64,000 nt of DNA from Acidiphilium sp. PA (GCF_026191915.1 NZ_JAIMBY010000010.1:62001-126000), one strand, 5' to 3'. Shown: positions 28,929 to 39,609, numbered from the stretch's first letter. Translations and numbers: made by a program. Notes: generated by a model from the letters alone, not told the origin.

Positions 28929-29648
28929 ATGATCGCAAACGCGCCGTTCATGCCTGCCGACCCGACCGAGCGCTTCACGGTGATCTTCCGTGCCCTGCAG
29001 CGCTCCGTCGCCGACAACGGCTACCGCCTCAAAATCCACGGCCCGCTCATCGTCCTGATCTGGAACTACCTCGCCCGCCAGATCGCCCGCTTCGCCCGCA
29101 TCGCATCCCGCCCACCACAATCCCCCCGCACCCGCACCCGCGCTCCCAGACCGGTCGAGCGCGAACCCGCCACCCCCAAACCCAAACCACCCCTCACGCT
29201 CCCCCGCGGCTTCGCCTGGCTGATCCGCCTGCTGCCCAACGGCCCCGCCACCGTCGTCGCCGGTGCCGCCGCCCGCGCCGATCTCCAGCTTTTCATGGAA
29301 GACCCCATCGTGCTGGACCTGCTGGCCACCCACCCCAGCCTCGGCCGCATCCTCCGCCCCCTCCACACCATGCTCGGCCTGCGTCCCCCCCAAATCATCA
29401 AACGCCCCAGAAAACCCCGGAGCGCACCCACCAACCCCGCCACCCCCCGCCCCAAACGCCCCCGCCCCAAGCGCCAGCCCGACTTCATGGCCCAATACAA
29501 AGTCAACCCCGACGGCAGCATCGACTTCACCCCCGAACAACTCCGCGACATCCTCGGCCCACCCCCACCACCCGTGCCCCCCTGGCACCACCCCTTCGTG
29601 CCCTCGTTCGATGCCAAAAAAATGTGGCGCAAAGGCCCACGGGGCTGA
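28929..29648 (+). CDS. Hypothetical proline/arginine-rich protein
   Basis: A 239-residue protein of unrecognised family. N-terminal part has RFTVIFRALQRSVADNGYRL and a moderately hydrophobic helix (GPLIVLIWNYLARQIARFAR); a basic proline-rich linker follows (about residues 60-95), a middle helical block (LPRGFAWLIRLLPNGPATVV, MEDPIVLDLLATHPSLGRIL), a second proline/lysine-rich linker (about 150-180), then VNPDGSIDFTPEQLRDILG. The layout suggests two small ordered segments joined by disordered linkers. It is probably a lineage-restricted protein. Codon use matches the chromosome, so it is not part of the low-GC island. Confidence 0.65.
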   Translation: MIANAPFMPADPTERFTVIFRALQRSVADNGYRLKIHGPLIVLIWNYLARQIARFARIASRPPQSPRTRTRAPRPVEREPATPKPKPPLTLPRGFAWLIRLLPNGPATVVAGAAARADLQLFMEDPIVLDLLATHPSLGRILRPLHTMLGLRPPQIIKRPRKPRSAPTNPATPRPKRPRPKRQPDFMAQYKVNPDGSIDFTPEQLRDILGPPPPPVPPWHHPFVPSFDAKKMWRKGPRG

Positions 29649-29713
29649 CGCACGCCTAATTCGTTACGATATCGCAACAAATTGGGCGCAATTCAGCGTC
29701 ACAACGCCCAAAT

Positions 29714-30337
29714 CTAGGCCGAACGCTGCGCCCGCCCGCGCCAGATCCGCACCCCATACCACACGATCAGCACCGCCAGCACCGCAACCGTTGCAATCGT
29801 GAAATCATGCATCACCGCATGCAGCCGCTTGTTGGTCTCCCACGCCTTGCCAAGCCGAAACCCGACATAGGCAAGCACGAGGCACCACGGCAGCGACCCG
29901 ATGAACGTATAGGCCTGAAACTTCCAGAAATTCATCCGCGCCATGCCGGCCGGCAGCGCGATATACGTCCGCACCACCGGCAGCATCCGGCTGACCAGCA
30001 CGGTCACCGACCCATAACGCCCAAAAAACCCCTCAACCCGGGTCAGTTCCGCCTCATCGAGCAGAACATACCGCCCGAACCGCTCCACCAGCGGCCGCCC
30101 GCCGGCATAACCCACCGCATAAGCGACCGTGGAGCCAATATTGCAGCCCAGCGCGCCGACAATCGCGACCAGCCACAAATCGAACCGCCCGGTCGAGACC
30201 AGATAACCCGCAAACGGCAAAATCACTTCGGACGGCAGTGGAATACATGCCGATTCCAGCGCCATCAGCACCGCGATACCGGCGTACCCCAACGAAGAAA
30301 TCGTCGCGATAACGAAATGCGCGAGCGCGGCGATCAA
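29714..30337 (-). CDS. DedA family membrane protein
   Basis: A 207-residue DedA/SNARE-associated family membrane protein, a family implicated in undecaprenyl-phosphate or lipid recycling. Motifs seen: [58 protein letters not shown] (F/RxxRxxP type) and [19 protein letters not shown]. The start is TTG at 30337, overlapping the cysK stop (TTGA), with no better ATG before the first helix. Exact substrate is unknown. Confidence 0.9.
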   Translation of the reverse strand: MIAALAHFVIATISSLGYAGIAVLMALESACIPLPSEVILPFAGYLVSTGRFDLWLVAIVGALGCNIGSTVAYAVGYAGGRPLVERFGRYVLLDEAELTRVEGFFGRYGSVTVLVSRMLPVVRTYIALPAGMARMNFWKFQAYTFIGSLPWCLVLAYVGFRLGKAWETNKRLHAVMHDFTIATVAVLAVLIVWYGVRIWRGRAQRSA

Positions 30338-31266
30338 TCCGTCAATCCCGCGAACAGCGGCGTCGACAGATACCGCTCCCCATAGGACGCAATGATCGCA
30401 ACGATCAATTTACCGGCCGACTCCGGGCGCTTCGCCACCTCGATCGCGGCCCACAGCGCCGCGCCCGAGGAAATCCCCACCATCAGCCCCTCTTCGCGCG
30501 CCGCCCGCCTTGCCATGCCGATCGCATCTTCATTGGTGACCCGGATGATCTCGTCATAAATCTCGGTATTCAGAATCTCCGGCACGAACCCCGCGCCCAG
30601 CCCCTGAATGCCATGCGGCCCTTTTTCGCCCCCCGAAAGCACCGGTGAGGCATCCGGCTCGACCGCAACACAGCGGAACCCGGGCTTGTGCGCCTTCATG
30701 AACTCGCCCACCCCCGTCATCGTCCCGCCGGTGCCGACCCCTGCGATCAGAATATCCGCCGTGCCATCGGTATCGCGCCAGATCTCCTCGGCGGTCGTCC
30801 GCTTATGGACCGCCGGGTTGGCCCGGTTGGTGAATTGCTGCGGCATGAAATAATGCGGCCCGGACGCAACAATCGCCTCCGCCCGCTTGATCGACCCGGA
30901 AATCCCCTCCGCCCCCGGCGTCAGCACCAGCTCGGCGCCATACCCGCGCAGCACCGCACGGCGCTCCTTGCTCACGGAATCCGGCATCGTGATGATGCAC
31001 TTATAACCCTTCGCCGCGCACACCATGGCCAGCGCAATGCCGGTATTGCCCGATGTCGGCTCGACGATAATGCTGTGCTGATCGATCAGCCCCTCACGCT
31101 CCGCCGCCTCGATCATCGCCACGCCGATCCGGTCCTTGACCGAATTGGCCGGATTGAAAAACTCGAGCTTCGCGACGATGGCACCCGGCAGCCCGGCCGC
31201 CAGCCGGTTGATGCGAACCAGCGGCGTATTGCCGACCAGTTCGGTGGCGTCCTTGGCGATCTTCAT
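30334..31266 (-). CDS. cysK: Cysteine synthase A (O-acetylserine sulfhydrylase)
   Basis: PLP-dependent enzyme forming cysteine from O-acetylserine and sulfide, 310 residues from ATG 31266 with a GGGAGGA site upstream. The open frame extends 19 codons further upstream only because hairpin repeat 5 is open in that frame. PLP lysine motif [13 protein letters not shown], substrate loop [12 protein letters not shown] and phosphate loop [12 protein letters not shown] are present. Upstream is ilvC on the same strand; dedA overlaps its 3' end by 4 bp. Confidence 0.96.
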   Translation of the reverse strand: MKIAKDATELVGNTPLVRINRLAAGLPGAIVAKLEFFNPANSVKDRIGVAMIEAAEREGLIDQHSIIVEPTSGNTGIALAMVCAAKGYKCIITMPDSVSKERRAVLRGYGAELVLTPGAEGISGSIKRAEAIVASGPHYFMPQQFTNRANPAVHKRTTAEEIWRDTDGTADILIAGVGTGGTMTGVGEFMKAHKPGFRCVAVEPDASPVLSGGEKGPHGIQGLGAGFVPEILNTEIYDEIIRVTNEDAIGMARRAAREEGLMVGISSGAALWAAIEVAKRPESAGKLIVAIIASYGERYLSTPLFAGLTD

Positions 31267-31297
31267 CGGTGGTCCTCCCTGACGCAAGAAAGTAAGC

Positions 31298-31334
31298 GGT
31301 CCTTTTTTGTAAAAAAGGACCAAAAAACTTTTAT
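31298..31334. repeat. A/T-rich hairpin repeat 5
   Basis: Perfect hairpin GGTCCTTTTTT / AAAAAAGGACC (31298-31321) plus AAAAAACTTTTAT flank, in the 98-bp ilvC-cysK gap. It may terminate ilvC transcription on the minus strand, but it belongs to the repeat family found elsewhere. Confidence 0.8.
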
Positions 31335-31364
31335 TCGCTCTGGCGCCGCCGATCGGGTGGCCGC

Positions 31365-32501
<1,137 letters not shown>

Positions 32502-32532
32502 TTATTACGCCCCTCGCCGCAGCGCGCCGCCG

Positions 32533-33621
32533 CTATCCCAGCAGATGCGAGACGAAATGAAACAGCCCGACATGCGCAAGGTCATGCACGGTCACGAAGA
32601 TGATCAGCGACGCCAGCAGCGCCGCGCCGATCTGCAGGCCGATCTCCTGCGCCTTGCGCGGCAGCGCGCGGCCATACAGACCCTCGGCAGCGTAGAACAG
32701 CAGATGCCCGCCATCGAGAATCGGGATCGGCACCAGATTGATCAGACCGAGATTGACCGAGAGCAACGCAATGAACGAGGCGAAATCGGCCAGCCCGAGC
32801 GAGGCGGCCTGACCCGAAATCTGCGCGATGCGGATCGGCCCGCCGAGATTTTTCACGCCCTTCTGGTGCGCCACCAGATTCCACAGCCCATCGAGCGTCG
32901 CGGCGGCCGCGGCATAGGTTTCGAAGGCCCCCGCCCGGATCGCTTCCGGCGGCGCGAGCCGGCGGAGTTTGACATCGGCCCCCATGATGCCGAGTTCACC
33001 CAGCCGCCGGCCATCGACCATGTGCGACGCGGTGGTCAGGTTGGCCCCCCTGGCGATACCGTCATGGGTGTAGGTGATCGCGATGCGATCATCCGGGCGG
33101 GTGCTGATCAGTTTTTCGATATCCTCGAAACTCTTCACCTTCCGCCCATCGATGCTGGTGATGCGATCCCCCTTGGCGATGCCGATCGCCGCAGCCGGCG
33201 TGTTGGGCATCACCTGGCTGACCACCGGCAGCACGGTCGGCGCACCGGCGGTCGCGAATATGACGGTGAACAGCACGAAGGCGAGCAGCATGTTCGCCGC
33301 CGGCCCGGCCGCGACAATCGCCGCGCGCGCGGCGAGCGATTTGGTGCGGAAACTATCGGGCGCCACCTCGCCGCTGGTCTCGCCGCCAAGCTCGGCCCAG
33401 CCTTTCATGCGCACATAGCCGCCCAGCGGAATCGCGGCGATCTTCCACACGGTGCCGTGCCGGTCGGTGCGCGAGAGCAGCGCCGGGCCGAAGCCGAGCG
33501 AAAAGGTCTCGATCGCCACCCCCCGCCAGCGTGCGACCAGGTAATGCCCCAGTTCGTGCACCGTGACGAGAATGCCGAGCACAACGATGAAGGCGGCCAG
33601 CGAGCGGATGAGGTCGATCAT
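32533..33621 (-). CDS. rseP: Site-2 intramembrane metalloprotease RseP
   Basis: Zinc protease cutting transmembrane substrates such as anti-sigma factors, 362 residues. HEXXH motif VHELGHYLVARW near residue 21, the PLGGYVRMKGW loop, one PDZ domain (about residues 115-190, KGDRITSIDGRKVKSFED), and the third-ligand motif NLVPIPILDGGHLL. Last gene of the pyrH-frr-uppS-cdsA-dxr-rseP run; bamA, its usual downstream neighbour, is not here. Confidence 0.95.
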   Translation of the reverse strand: MIDLIRSLAAFIVVLGILVTVHELGHYLVARWRGVAIETFSLGFGPALLSRTDRHGTVWKIAAIPLGGYVRMKGWAELGGETSGEVAPDSFRTKSLAARAAIVAAGPAANMLLAFVLFTVIFATAGAPTVLPVVSQVMPNTPAAAIGIAKGDRITSIDGRKVKSFEDIEKLISTRPDDRIAITYTHDGIARGANLTTASHMVDGRRLGELGIMGADVKLRRLAPPEAIRAGAFETYAAAAATLDGLWNLVAHQKGVKNLGGPIRIAQISGQAASLGLADFASFIALLSVNLGLINLVPIPILDGGHLLFYAAEGLYGRALPRKAQEIGLQIGAALLASLIIFVTVHDLAHVGLFHFVSHLLG

Positions 33622-33641
33622 GCCTCCGCTATATAGGATGT

Positions 33642-34817
33642 TCAGGCCGCGCGGGAGGCTGTTTTGGCGCCGAGTTCCGATTCCGTGATGGCGCGGGCCT
33701 CGGCGTCGAGCGCGAGCACCGCCGCAAGGTCGGCAATCGGCGGCGCGCCGAGCCGCTGCATCACGGTCTCGACGATGGCGGCGATGTCGAGAAAGCCGAT
33801 CCGCTTGGCCAGGAACGCCGCCACGGCGATCTCATTCGCCGCGTTCAGCACGGTCGATGCGCCCTGCCCGGCCTGCAGCGCCTCGCGCGCAAGGCGCAGC
33901 GCGGGGAAGCGGGCGGTATCGGGTGTCGCGAAATCGAGCCGCGCCACTGCCGCAAGGTCGAGCCGGGGCGAAGCTGTCGCGATCCGGGCCGGCCAGGCCA
34001 GCGTGTGCGCGATCGGGATGCGCATGTCCGGCGCGCCCATCTGCGCCAGCACCGAGCCATCGCGGTAGCAGACCATGCCGTGAATCACCGATTGCGGATG
34101 GATCAGCACCTCGATTTCGTCCACGCCGAGGTCGAAAATCCGCGCCGCCTCGATCACTTCGAGCCCCTTGTTGAACAGGGTCGCGGAATCGATGCTGATT
34201 TTCGCCCCCATCGACCAGACCGGATGTTTCAGCGCGCGTTCGGGCGTCGCCTCGCGCATCTCGGCCAGCGACGCATCGCGGAACGGACCGCCGGATGCCG
34301 TAAGGATGATTTTTTCGAGCGCATGGAGGTTGCCATCGGCGAGGGATTGGAAAATCGCATTATGCTCGGAATCGACCGGCAGCAGCGTCGCCCCGGCCTG
34401 CGCGATCGCGCGCAGAAACACATCGCCCGCCGAAACCAGCGCCTCCTTGTTGGCGAGCGCGATGGCGCGGCCGTTGGCGGTGGCCGCCAGCGTCGGCTCC
34501 AGCCCGGCGGTGCCGGTGATCGCGGCCATGGTCCAATCCGTCGCCCGCGCCGCCGCGCCGATCACCGCATCCCGCCCGGCGGCGATGCGGATATTGGTGC
34601 CGGACAACGCATCGCGCAGCGCGGGGAAGGCCGATTCATTGGCGATCACCGCCACATCCGGCCGCAGCGCGCGCGCCTGCTCGGCCAGCAGCATCGCGTT
34701 GCTGCCCGCGATCAGCGCGTTGACCCGGTAGGCATCCGGCGTTTCCAGCAACAGATCGATCGTCTGGGTGCCGACGCTGCCGGTGGAACCGAGGATCGAA
34801 ATGGTTTTCACCGCCAT
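33642..34817 (-). CDS. dxr: 1-deoxy-D-xylulose 5-phosphate reductoisomerase
   Basis: First committed enzyme of the MEP isoprenoid pathway, 391 residues. NADPH motif GSTGSVGTQTIDLL at the N-terminus, metal-binding LPVDSEHNAIFQ, the KIILTASGGPFRD loop, and HPVWSMGAKISIDSATLFNKG are all intact. It overlaps the cdsA 3' end by 10 bp and precedes rseP by 20 bp. Confidence 0.97.
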   Translation of the reverse strand: MAVKTISILGSTGSVGTQTIDLLLETPDAYRVNALIAGSNAMLLAEQARALRPDVAVIANESAFPALRDALSGTNIRIAAGRDAVIGAAARATDWTMAAITGTAGLEPTLAATANGRAIALANKEALVSAGDVFLRAIAQAGATLLPVDSEHNAIFQSLADGNLHALEKIILTASGGPFRDASLAEMREATPERALKHPVWSMGAKISIDSATLFNKGLEVIEAARIFDLGVDEIEVLIHPQSVIHGMVCYRDGSVLAQMGAPDMRIPIAHTLAWPARIATASPRLDLAAVARLDFATPDTARFPALRLAREALQAGQGASTVLNAANEIAVAAFLAKRIGFLDIAAIVETVMQRLGAPPIADLAAVLALDAEARAITESELGAKTASRAA

Positions 34818-35500
34818 AGCGGAAGTCCTCCTTGGGCGAGCAGAGCGAGCAGGGCGGCAAGCGGGGCAGCGGCCAGAATCCCGTCGAGCCGGTCGAACAG
34901 GCCACCATGGCCGGGAATCGTGTTGCCGGAATCCTTGACCCCGAGATGGCGTTTCAGCGCGCTCTCGCCGAGGTCGCCAAGCTGGGACACCACCGAAATG
35001 GCTGCCGCCGGCAACAGGCCGAGCGGCCCGCCCGCAAAGATCATGCCGGCAAGCATCCCGATCGCCAGACCACCGATCGCGCCGCTGACCGTCTTGCCCG
35101 GCGAAATCGCCGGCGCCAGCTTGCGCCCGCCGATCAGCCGGCCCACGATATAGGCGCCGATATCGGTCATCCAGACCACCAGCAGCAGGAACAGCACGTC
35201 ATCGAGCCCGACATCCGGCCGGTTGCGCAGCCAGAGCAGGGCAAGACCGGGCAGCGCGGCATAGGCGAGACCGGCCACCAGAAAACGGTCGCGCGTGCGC
35301 GGGGCCTCGAAATGGCTCAGGGCGCGCCATTCGCGCAGCAGGCCGATGAAAAACACCGCAATCAGCGCATCCCAGACCAGGCCGCCCAGAATAAGCCCGA
35401 GCAAGGCGACCGGAATGAGCACGGCGGCCGAGGCGGTGCGAATCCCAAGATCCTGAAACCGGGCCCGGCGGGTTTTCGGGGGGGCCAGCTTCGCGCTCAT
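34808..35500 (-). CDS. cdsA: Phosphatidate cytidylyltransferase
   Basis: Membrane enzyme making CDP-diacylglycerol for phospholipid synthesis, 230 residues, shorter than the E. coli protein but with the full C-terminal signature (ESALKRHLGVKDSGNTIPG followed by HGGLFDRLDG). Several hydrophobic helices precede it. ATG at 35500 overlaps the uppS stop by 4 bp. Confidence 0.94.
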   Translation of the reverse strand: MSAKLAPPKTRRARFQDLGIRTASAAVLIPVALLGLILGGLVWDALIAVFFIGLLREWRALSHFEAPRTRDRFLVAGLAYAALPGLALLWLRNRPDVGLDDVLFLLLVVWMTDIGAYIVGRLIGGRKLAPAISPGKTVSGAIGGLAIGMLAGMIFAGGPLGLLPAAAISVVSQLGDLGESALKRHLGVKDSGNTIPGHGGLFDRLDGILAAAPLAALLALLAQGGLPLWR

Positions 35501-36255
35501 TTCACGGGCGCTGAAGCCGTGGGCGGCGCGGCCGCGGCGGGGCGGGCACCGAACCGGCGTTCACGGCGGGCGTATTCCGCAATCGCGCTGGCGAGATTGG
35601 CGGCACCGAAATCGGGCCACAGCGCGTCATCGAAAATCAGCTCGGCATAGGCGGCCTGCCAGAGCAGGAAGTTCGATAACCGCTGCTCACCGCTGGTGCG
35701 GATCACCAGATCGGGGTCGGGCATGCCGGCGGTCGCGAGATGCGCGGTGAAATTATCCTCATCGAGCAAGGCGGGGTCGAGCGTGCCGGCCTCGGCCGCG
35801 CGCGCGATCCGCCGCGCGGCGGCGACGATTTCAGCCCGCGCGCCATAGGACAGCGCGATCACCAGGTTCAGGCGCTCATTGCCCGCGGTGCGCGTCTCGG
35901 CGGCGGCGAGTTCGGCCTCGAGCGCCGGGCCGAACCGATCCCGCTCGCCGATCACCCGCAACCGCACCCCGGCCTCGGCCAGTTCGTTGAGCTCGGAGCG
36001 CAGATAGTGCCGCAGCAGGAACGTGAGGTCGGTGACCTCCTCGGCCGGGCGACGCCAGTTTTCCGATGAGAACGCAAACAGCGTCAGCCACCGCACGTTA
36101 TGCTCGATCGCCGCCTCGATGGTGCGGCGCACGGCGCGCACCCCCTCCCGATGGCCGGCGGCACGCGGCAGGCCCCGGCGCGCGGCCCAGCGACCATTGC
36201 CGTCCATGATGATGGCAATGTGGCGCGGGGTGAGCGGCGGGTTCTGGCTGGTCAT
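35497..36255 (-). CDS. uppS: Isoprenyl transferase (undecaprenyl diphosphate synthase)
   Basis: Cis-prenyltransferase making the C55 lipid carrier for cell-wall synthesis, 252 residues. IIMDGNGRWAARRGLPRAAG near residue 15, SSENWRRP, and the C-terminal DLVIRTSGEQRLSNFLLWQ are conserved. It lies 8 bp downstream of frr and overlaps cdsA. The C-terminal tail is rich in alanine and proline. Confidence 0.96.
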   Translation of the reverse strand: MTSQNPPLTPRHIAIIMDGNGRWAARRGLPRAAGHREGVRAVRRTIEAAIEHNVRWLTLFAFSSENWRRPAEEVTDLTFLLRHYLRSELNELAEAGVRLRVIGERDRFGPALEAELAAAETRTAGNERLNLVIALSYGARAEIVAAARRIARAAEAGTLDPALLDEDNFTAHLATAGMPDPDLVIRTSGEQRLSNFLLWQAAYAELIFDDALWPDFGAANLASAIAEYARRERRFGARPAAAAPPTASAPVK

Positions 36256-36263
36256 CGGTGTCG

Positions 36264-36830
36264 TCAGACCTGACGGATATCCTTGTCTTTTTCAACCAGC
36301 AATTCATCGATCCGCTTGATCATCGCATCGGTCAGCTTCTGCACGGCGTCCGACCAGTCGCGCATCTGATCCTCGCCGATCTCGCCCTTCTTTTCCAGGC
36401 TTTTGATGGTCTCCATCCCGTCGCGCCGCACGCCACGCACCGCGATGCGGGCACTTTCGGCATATTTGCCGGCCGCCTTGGCAAGCTCGTTGCGACGCTC
36501 CTCGGTCAGGATCGGCAGGGGAACCCGGATCATCTGGCCATCCGGCTGCGGATTGAGGCCGAGGCCGCAATCGCGGATGGCGGCGACCGTGGCGTTGACC
36601 ATCGAGCGATCCCACACCTGCACCGTCAGCATCCGCGATTCCGGTACCGCGATGGTCGCAACCTGGTTGAGCGGCATCATCGTGCCGTAAGCCTCGACCT
36701 TGACCGGTTCGAGCAACGCCGGATTGGCGCGCCCGGTACGCAGGCCGGAAAAATCGCGTTTCAGCGTTTCCATCGCGCCATCCATCCGGCGTGACAGATC
36801 GGCGGAAATACTCTCAAGATCGCTGGGCAT
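36264..36830 (-). CDS. frr: Ribosome recycling factor
   Basis: Splits post-termination ribosomes with EF-G. From ATG 36830 it has 188 residues; ATG 36839 would add three. The inner start has an AGGA at suitable spacing, the outer does not. Conserved features: FSGLRTGRANPALLEPVKVE, RSMVNATVAAIRDCGLGLNP and RRDGMETIKSLEKKGEI. Directly after pyrH. Confidence 0.96.
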   Translation of the reverse strand: MPSDLESISADLSRRMDGAMETLKRDFSGLRTGRANPALLEPVKVEAYGTMMPLNQVATIAVPESRMLTVQVWDRSMVNATVAAIRDCGLGLNPQPDGQMIRVPLPILTEERRNELAKAAGKYAESARIAVRGVRRDGMETIKSLEKKGEIGEDQMRDWSDAVQKLTDAMIKRIDELLVEKDKDIRQV

Positions 36831-36840
36831 GGCGGCCATC

Positions 36841-37581
36841 CTAATGCTGTTCCACGATACGGGTGAATTTACCCTCGCCGCGCATCACCGCGGCAAAGGC
36901 GCCCGGCGCGCGGATGTTGAAGACGATGATCGGCAGATCGTTCTCACGCGCAATGCTGATCGCGGCGGCATCCATCACCGTCAGATCGCGCGACAGAACC
37001 TCGAGATACGATAATTCCTGATACCGCTCGGCATCCGCCACCTTGCGCGGATCGGCGGAATAGACCCCATCGACCTGGGTGCCCTTCAGCAACGCGTCGC
37101 ATTTCATTTCGGTGGCGCGCAGGGCCGCCGCGGTGTCGGTGGTGAAAAACGGGTTGCCGGTCCCGGCCGCGAAAATCACCACCCGGCCCTTCTCCATGTG
37201 CCGCTCGGCGCGGCGGCGGATATAGGGTTCGCACACCGCCGCCATCGGGATCGCCGATTGCACCCGCGTCGGCACACCGCATTTCTCCAGCGCGGATTGC
37301 ATGGCGAGCGCATTCATGACGGTGGCGAGCATGCCGATGTAATCGGCCTGGGCACGGTCCATGCCGCCGGCAGCGCCGGAAATGCCGCGGAAAATATTGC
37401 CGCCGCCAATCACCAGGCAAACCTCCGCGCGGGTGGCCACGACATCGGCCACATCCTGCGCGATCGCCGCCACGGTTTCGGTGTCGAGCCCGTAATCGCG
37501 CTTGCCCATCAGGGCTTCGCCCGAGATTTTCAGCAGGACGCGGCGGTAATGCGGCTTGGGTTGGGCTTCATGATCGGTCAT
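36841..37581 (-). CDS. pyrH: UMP kinase
   Basis: Hexameric uridylate kinase, 246 residues, of the amino acid kinase fold. [13 protein letters not shown] near residue 14, [30 protein letters not shown] and [15 protein letters not shown] are conserved. It starts the lipid/isoprenoid run downstream. The genes that usually precede it, rpsB and tsf, are absent; a D-amino acid aminotransferase lies upstream instead. Confidence 0.97.
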   Translation of the reverse strand: MTDHEAQPKPHYRRVLLKISGEALMGKRDYGLDTETVAAIAQDVADVVATRAEVCLVIGGGNIFRGISGAAGGMDRAQADYIGMLATVMNALAMQSALEKCGVPTRVQSAIPMAAVCEPYIRRRAERHMEKGRVVIFAAGTGNPFFTTDTAAALRATEMKCDALLKGTQVDGVYSADPRKVADAERYQELSYLEVLSRDLTVMDAAAISIARENDLPIIVFNIRAPGAFAAVMRGEGKFTRIVEQH

Positions 37582-37590
37582 GGGGGCGTT

Positions 37591-38487
37591 TCATCCGATT
37601 CCTGGGGCGGACGCAAGGCGGGACGCCTGATTATGCCCAACCCCGTCCGCATGGCGGGCGAACAGGCCGAACAAGCGCCTGGTGATCGGGCCCGGCGCGC
37701 CGTCACCCACCGCCACGCCATCCACCCGCACGATCGGTTTGACGTAGGACGTCGCACTGGTCAGGAACACCTCCCGCGCGGCACGGAACTCCGCCTCGGT
37801 CAGGCCCCGCTCCTCGAACGCGATCGCATGCTCCGCCAGCAGCGCCGACAACGCCGCCCTGGTGCAGCCCGGCAGGATGTGATCGTCGAGCTGGCGGGTA
37901 CGCAGCACGCCGTGCGCATCCACCGCCCAGACCGTGGTCGACGATCCCTCGGTCACCCCGCCCGACCCGTCGATCAGAATCGCCTCATAGGTACCCGCCT
38001 CGCGTGCCTTCTGCTTGGCGAGGCAGTTCGGCAGCAGATTGACCGTCTTGATGTCGCACCGGCCCCAGCGAATGTCCGGCACCGTGATCGCCGTGCCCGC
38101 CCAGGCGTCGATATCGCGCGGAAACGCGGCGCCGTGCCGGGCCGTGACCACCAGCGCCGGCGCGATGCCCTTGGGAAACGCATGATCCCGCCGGGCGACG
38201 CCGCGCGTGATCTGCATATAGACAATGCCCTCGCTCACCCGGTTGCGGCGCACCACCTCACGCAGAACCACCAGCAAGGCGGCATCGTTCATCGGCGGCG
38301 CGATCGCAACCTCACGCAACGACCGCGCCAGACGGCTCAGATGCAACTCGGTATCGACGAACCGGCCCTCATGGATATGAATGACCTCGTAAATCCCGTC
38401 GCCGAACTGATAACCGCGATCCTCGATGCTGACCGCCGCCTCGTTGTGCGGCACATACCGCCCGTTCACATACGCAACCCGGCTCAT
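37591..38487 (-). CDS. D-amino acid aminotransferase (class IV)
   Basis: PLP-dependent class IV aminotransferase of the DAAT type, 298 residues. YVNGRYVPHNEAAVSIEDRG at the N-terminus, YMQITRGVARRDHAFP, the PLP lysine in DIKTVNLLPNCLAKQKAREAG (split here: DIKTVNLLPN, CLAKQKAREAG), and VTEGSSTTVWAVD fit D-alanine aminotransferases rather than IlvE. It would supply D-glutamate or D-alanine for peptidoglycan. ATG overlaps the preceding gene's stop by 4 bp. Confidence 0.88.
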   Translation of the reverse strand: MSRVAYVNGRYVPHNEAAVSIEDRGYQFGDGIYEVIHIHEGRFVDTELHLSRLARSLREVAIAPPMNDAALLVVLREVVRRNRVSEGIVYMQITRGVARRDHAFPKGIAPALVVTARHGAAFPRDIDAWAGTAITVPDIRWGRCDIKTVNLLPNCLAKQKAREAGTYEAILIDGSGGVTEGSSTTVWAVDAHGVLRTRQLDDHILPGCTRAALSALLAEHAIAFEERGLTEAEFRAAREVFLTSATSYVKPIVRVDGVAVGDGAPGPITRRLFGLFARHADGVGHNQASRLASAPGIG

Positions 38488-38924
38488 GACTTGTTCACCC
38501 GCATGATCGTCGCCGTCGGCTGGCTGTCGCGAATGCCCAGAAACGCAATGCCGAATAACGCCGCCAGAATACCGATCACGATCACCATCAGCCGCAACCG
38601 ATACGATACCAATACACTCGCCGCCTGCGCATCAACCCGCAACAGCCCGGCCGCCCGCGCCATGCCGGCACGGTCCGGCGCCAGACCCGCCAGCACCCGC
38701 TGACCACTGACCCCCAGCAACGGCCTGGTCGCCACCAACGCCGCCCGCATCGCCCCCGCATCGCCCGAAGCCGCCGCCTGCGCGATCGCCGCCTCGACCA
38801 TCACACCCCGCACCCCCGGAATCGGCGCCGCATAGGTCGCAAATACCCCGATCAAGGTCACCATCAGAAACGCCGTCAACATCATGCCGATCCGCTGGCC
38901 CGAAACCCGCTCACGCGCCGCCAT
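38484..38924 (-). CDS. Hypothetical membrane protein
   Basis: A 146-residue protein with an N-terminal helix (GMMLTAFLMVTLIGVFATYA), an alanine-rich soluble middle and a C-terminal helix (LMVIVIGILAALFGIAFLG), so the middle part probably lies in the periplasm. ATG 38924 is preferred to 38942 because GGAGGGG lies 7 bp upstream. No family recognised. It is coupled to the aminotransferase by a 4-bp overlap. Confidence 0.7.
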   Translation of the reverse strand: MAARERVSGQRIGMMLTAFLMVTLIGVFATYAAPIPGVRGVMVEAAIAQAAASGDAGAMRAALVATRPLLGVSGQRVLAGLAPDRAGMARAAGLLRVDAQAASVLVSYRLRLMVIVIGILAALFGIAFLGIRDSQPTATIMRVNKS

Positions 38925-38995
38925 ACCATCACCCCTCCACAAACGCCCAATCCATGCGACCCGGTACGCATGGCGTCAATGCGGGGGGACTTGGG

Positions 38996-39204
38996 TCAAG
39001 CAAGGCGGGGGGCTTTGCCCCCTCGACCCCCACTAAGGGCTTAGCCCTTAGAACCCGCTAGTTTTAGGCAAGGGGAGGGCGCTGCCTCGCACTTATCGCG
39101 TGTCTGGCCTGGACAGCCCTCCCCTTGCCTAAAACTAATGGATTTTAAAGGCTCCGCCTTTAACGGGGTCCAGGGGCAGAGCCCCTGGCCTTCCTTGCCT
39201 CAAG
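38996..39204. repeat. Foldback intergenic repeat, copy B
   Basis: About 210 bp, opposite in orientation to copy A, with the same modules: GGGGGCTTTGCCCCC, CTAAGGGC/GCCCTTAG, TAGTTTTAGGCAAGGGGAGG paired with CCCTCCCCTTGCCTAAAACTA (arms about 60 bp apart), then AAAGGCTCCGCCTTT and CAGGGGCAGAGCCCCTG. Terminal repeats are less perfect than in copy A. It lies between a minus-strand gene and the rpmJ promoter, i.e. between divergent genes. Confidence 0.85.
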
Positions 39205-39214
39205 CGCCACCGGG

Positions 39215-39243
39215 TTGACAGAATGGTGCCGGGTTTCCATAAG
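39215..39243 (+). promoter_or_regulatory. Sigma-70-type promoter for rpmJ
   Basis: TTGACA at 39215-39220 and CATAAG at 39238-39243, 17 bp apart, 37 bp upstream of the rpmJ ATG. The -35 is a perfect consensus. It starts immediately downstream of foldback repeat B. Confidence 0.65.
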
Positions 39244-39279
39244 CCGGGCAACCCGAGTGAGCAGTTTGAGATAGACATC

Positions 39280-39405
39280 ATGAAAATTCGTAATTCGCTT
39301 CGTTCCGCCAAGGCCCGCGACAAGAATTGTCGTGTGGTTCGTCGTCATGGTCGCGTGTATGTGATCAACAAGAAGAACCCGCGGATGAAGGCGCGCCAGG
39401 GCTGA
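39280..39405 (+). CDS. rpmJ: 50S ribosomal protein L36, zinc-free form
   Basis: A 41-residue L36 ([20 protein letters not shown], then [20 protein letters not shown]). The four zinc ligands of the C+ form are missing; only one cysteine (KNCRVV) remains, so it is the C-minus type common in Alphaproteobacteria. It stands alone with its own promoter, and a GAG-type site precedes the ATG. Confidence 0.95.
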   Translation: MKIRNSLRSAKARDKNCRVVRRHGRVYVINKKNPRMKARQG

Positions 39406-39583
39406 ATCTGGCGGCTGCCACCGGTTTGATCCGCGTGGTGTGATTCTGGGCGGTATTGCTGTGAAACGGCTGCGCGTGGGTTTTCCGTGCGTGGCTGTTT
39501 TTTGCTTGTGGCTGCGCGGGATAGTGGTATCGGCGAAAAACGGCTCGTGTCTGCTAGGCGGAATGCCCGGCTGGTGTTAGGTT

Positions 39584-39609
39584 CCCCTCATTAGGGGAGA
39601 TCGGCCTTG
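39584..39609 (+). promoter_or_regulatory. glcD ribosome-binding region inside a small hairpin, TTG start
   Basis: TTCCCCT (39582-39588) can pair with AGGGGAG (39593-39599) across a CATT loop. The right arm contains the AGGGGAGA Shine-Dalgarno site for the TTG start at 39607. The stem could limit glcD translation; this is inference from sequence only. Confidence 0.4.
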
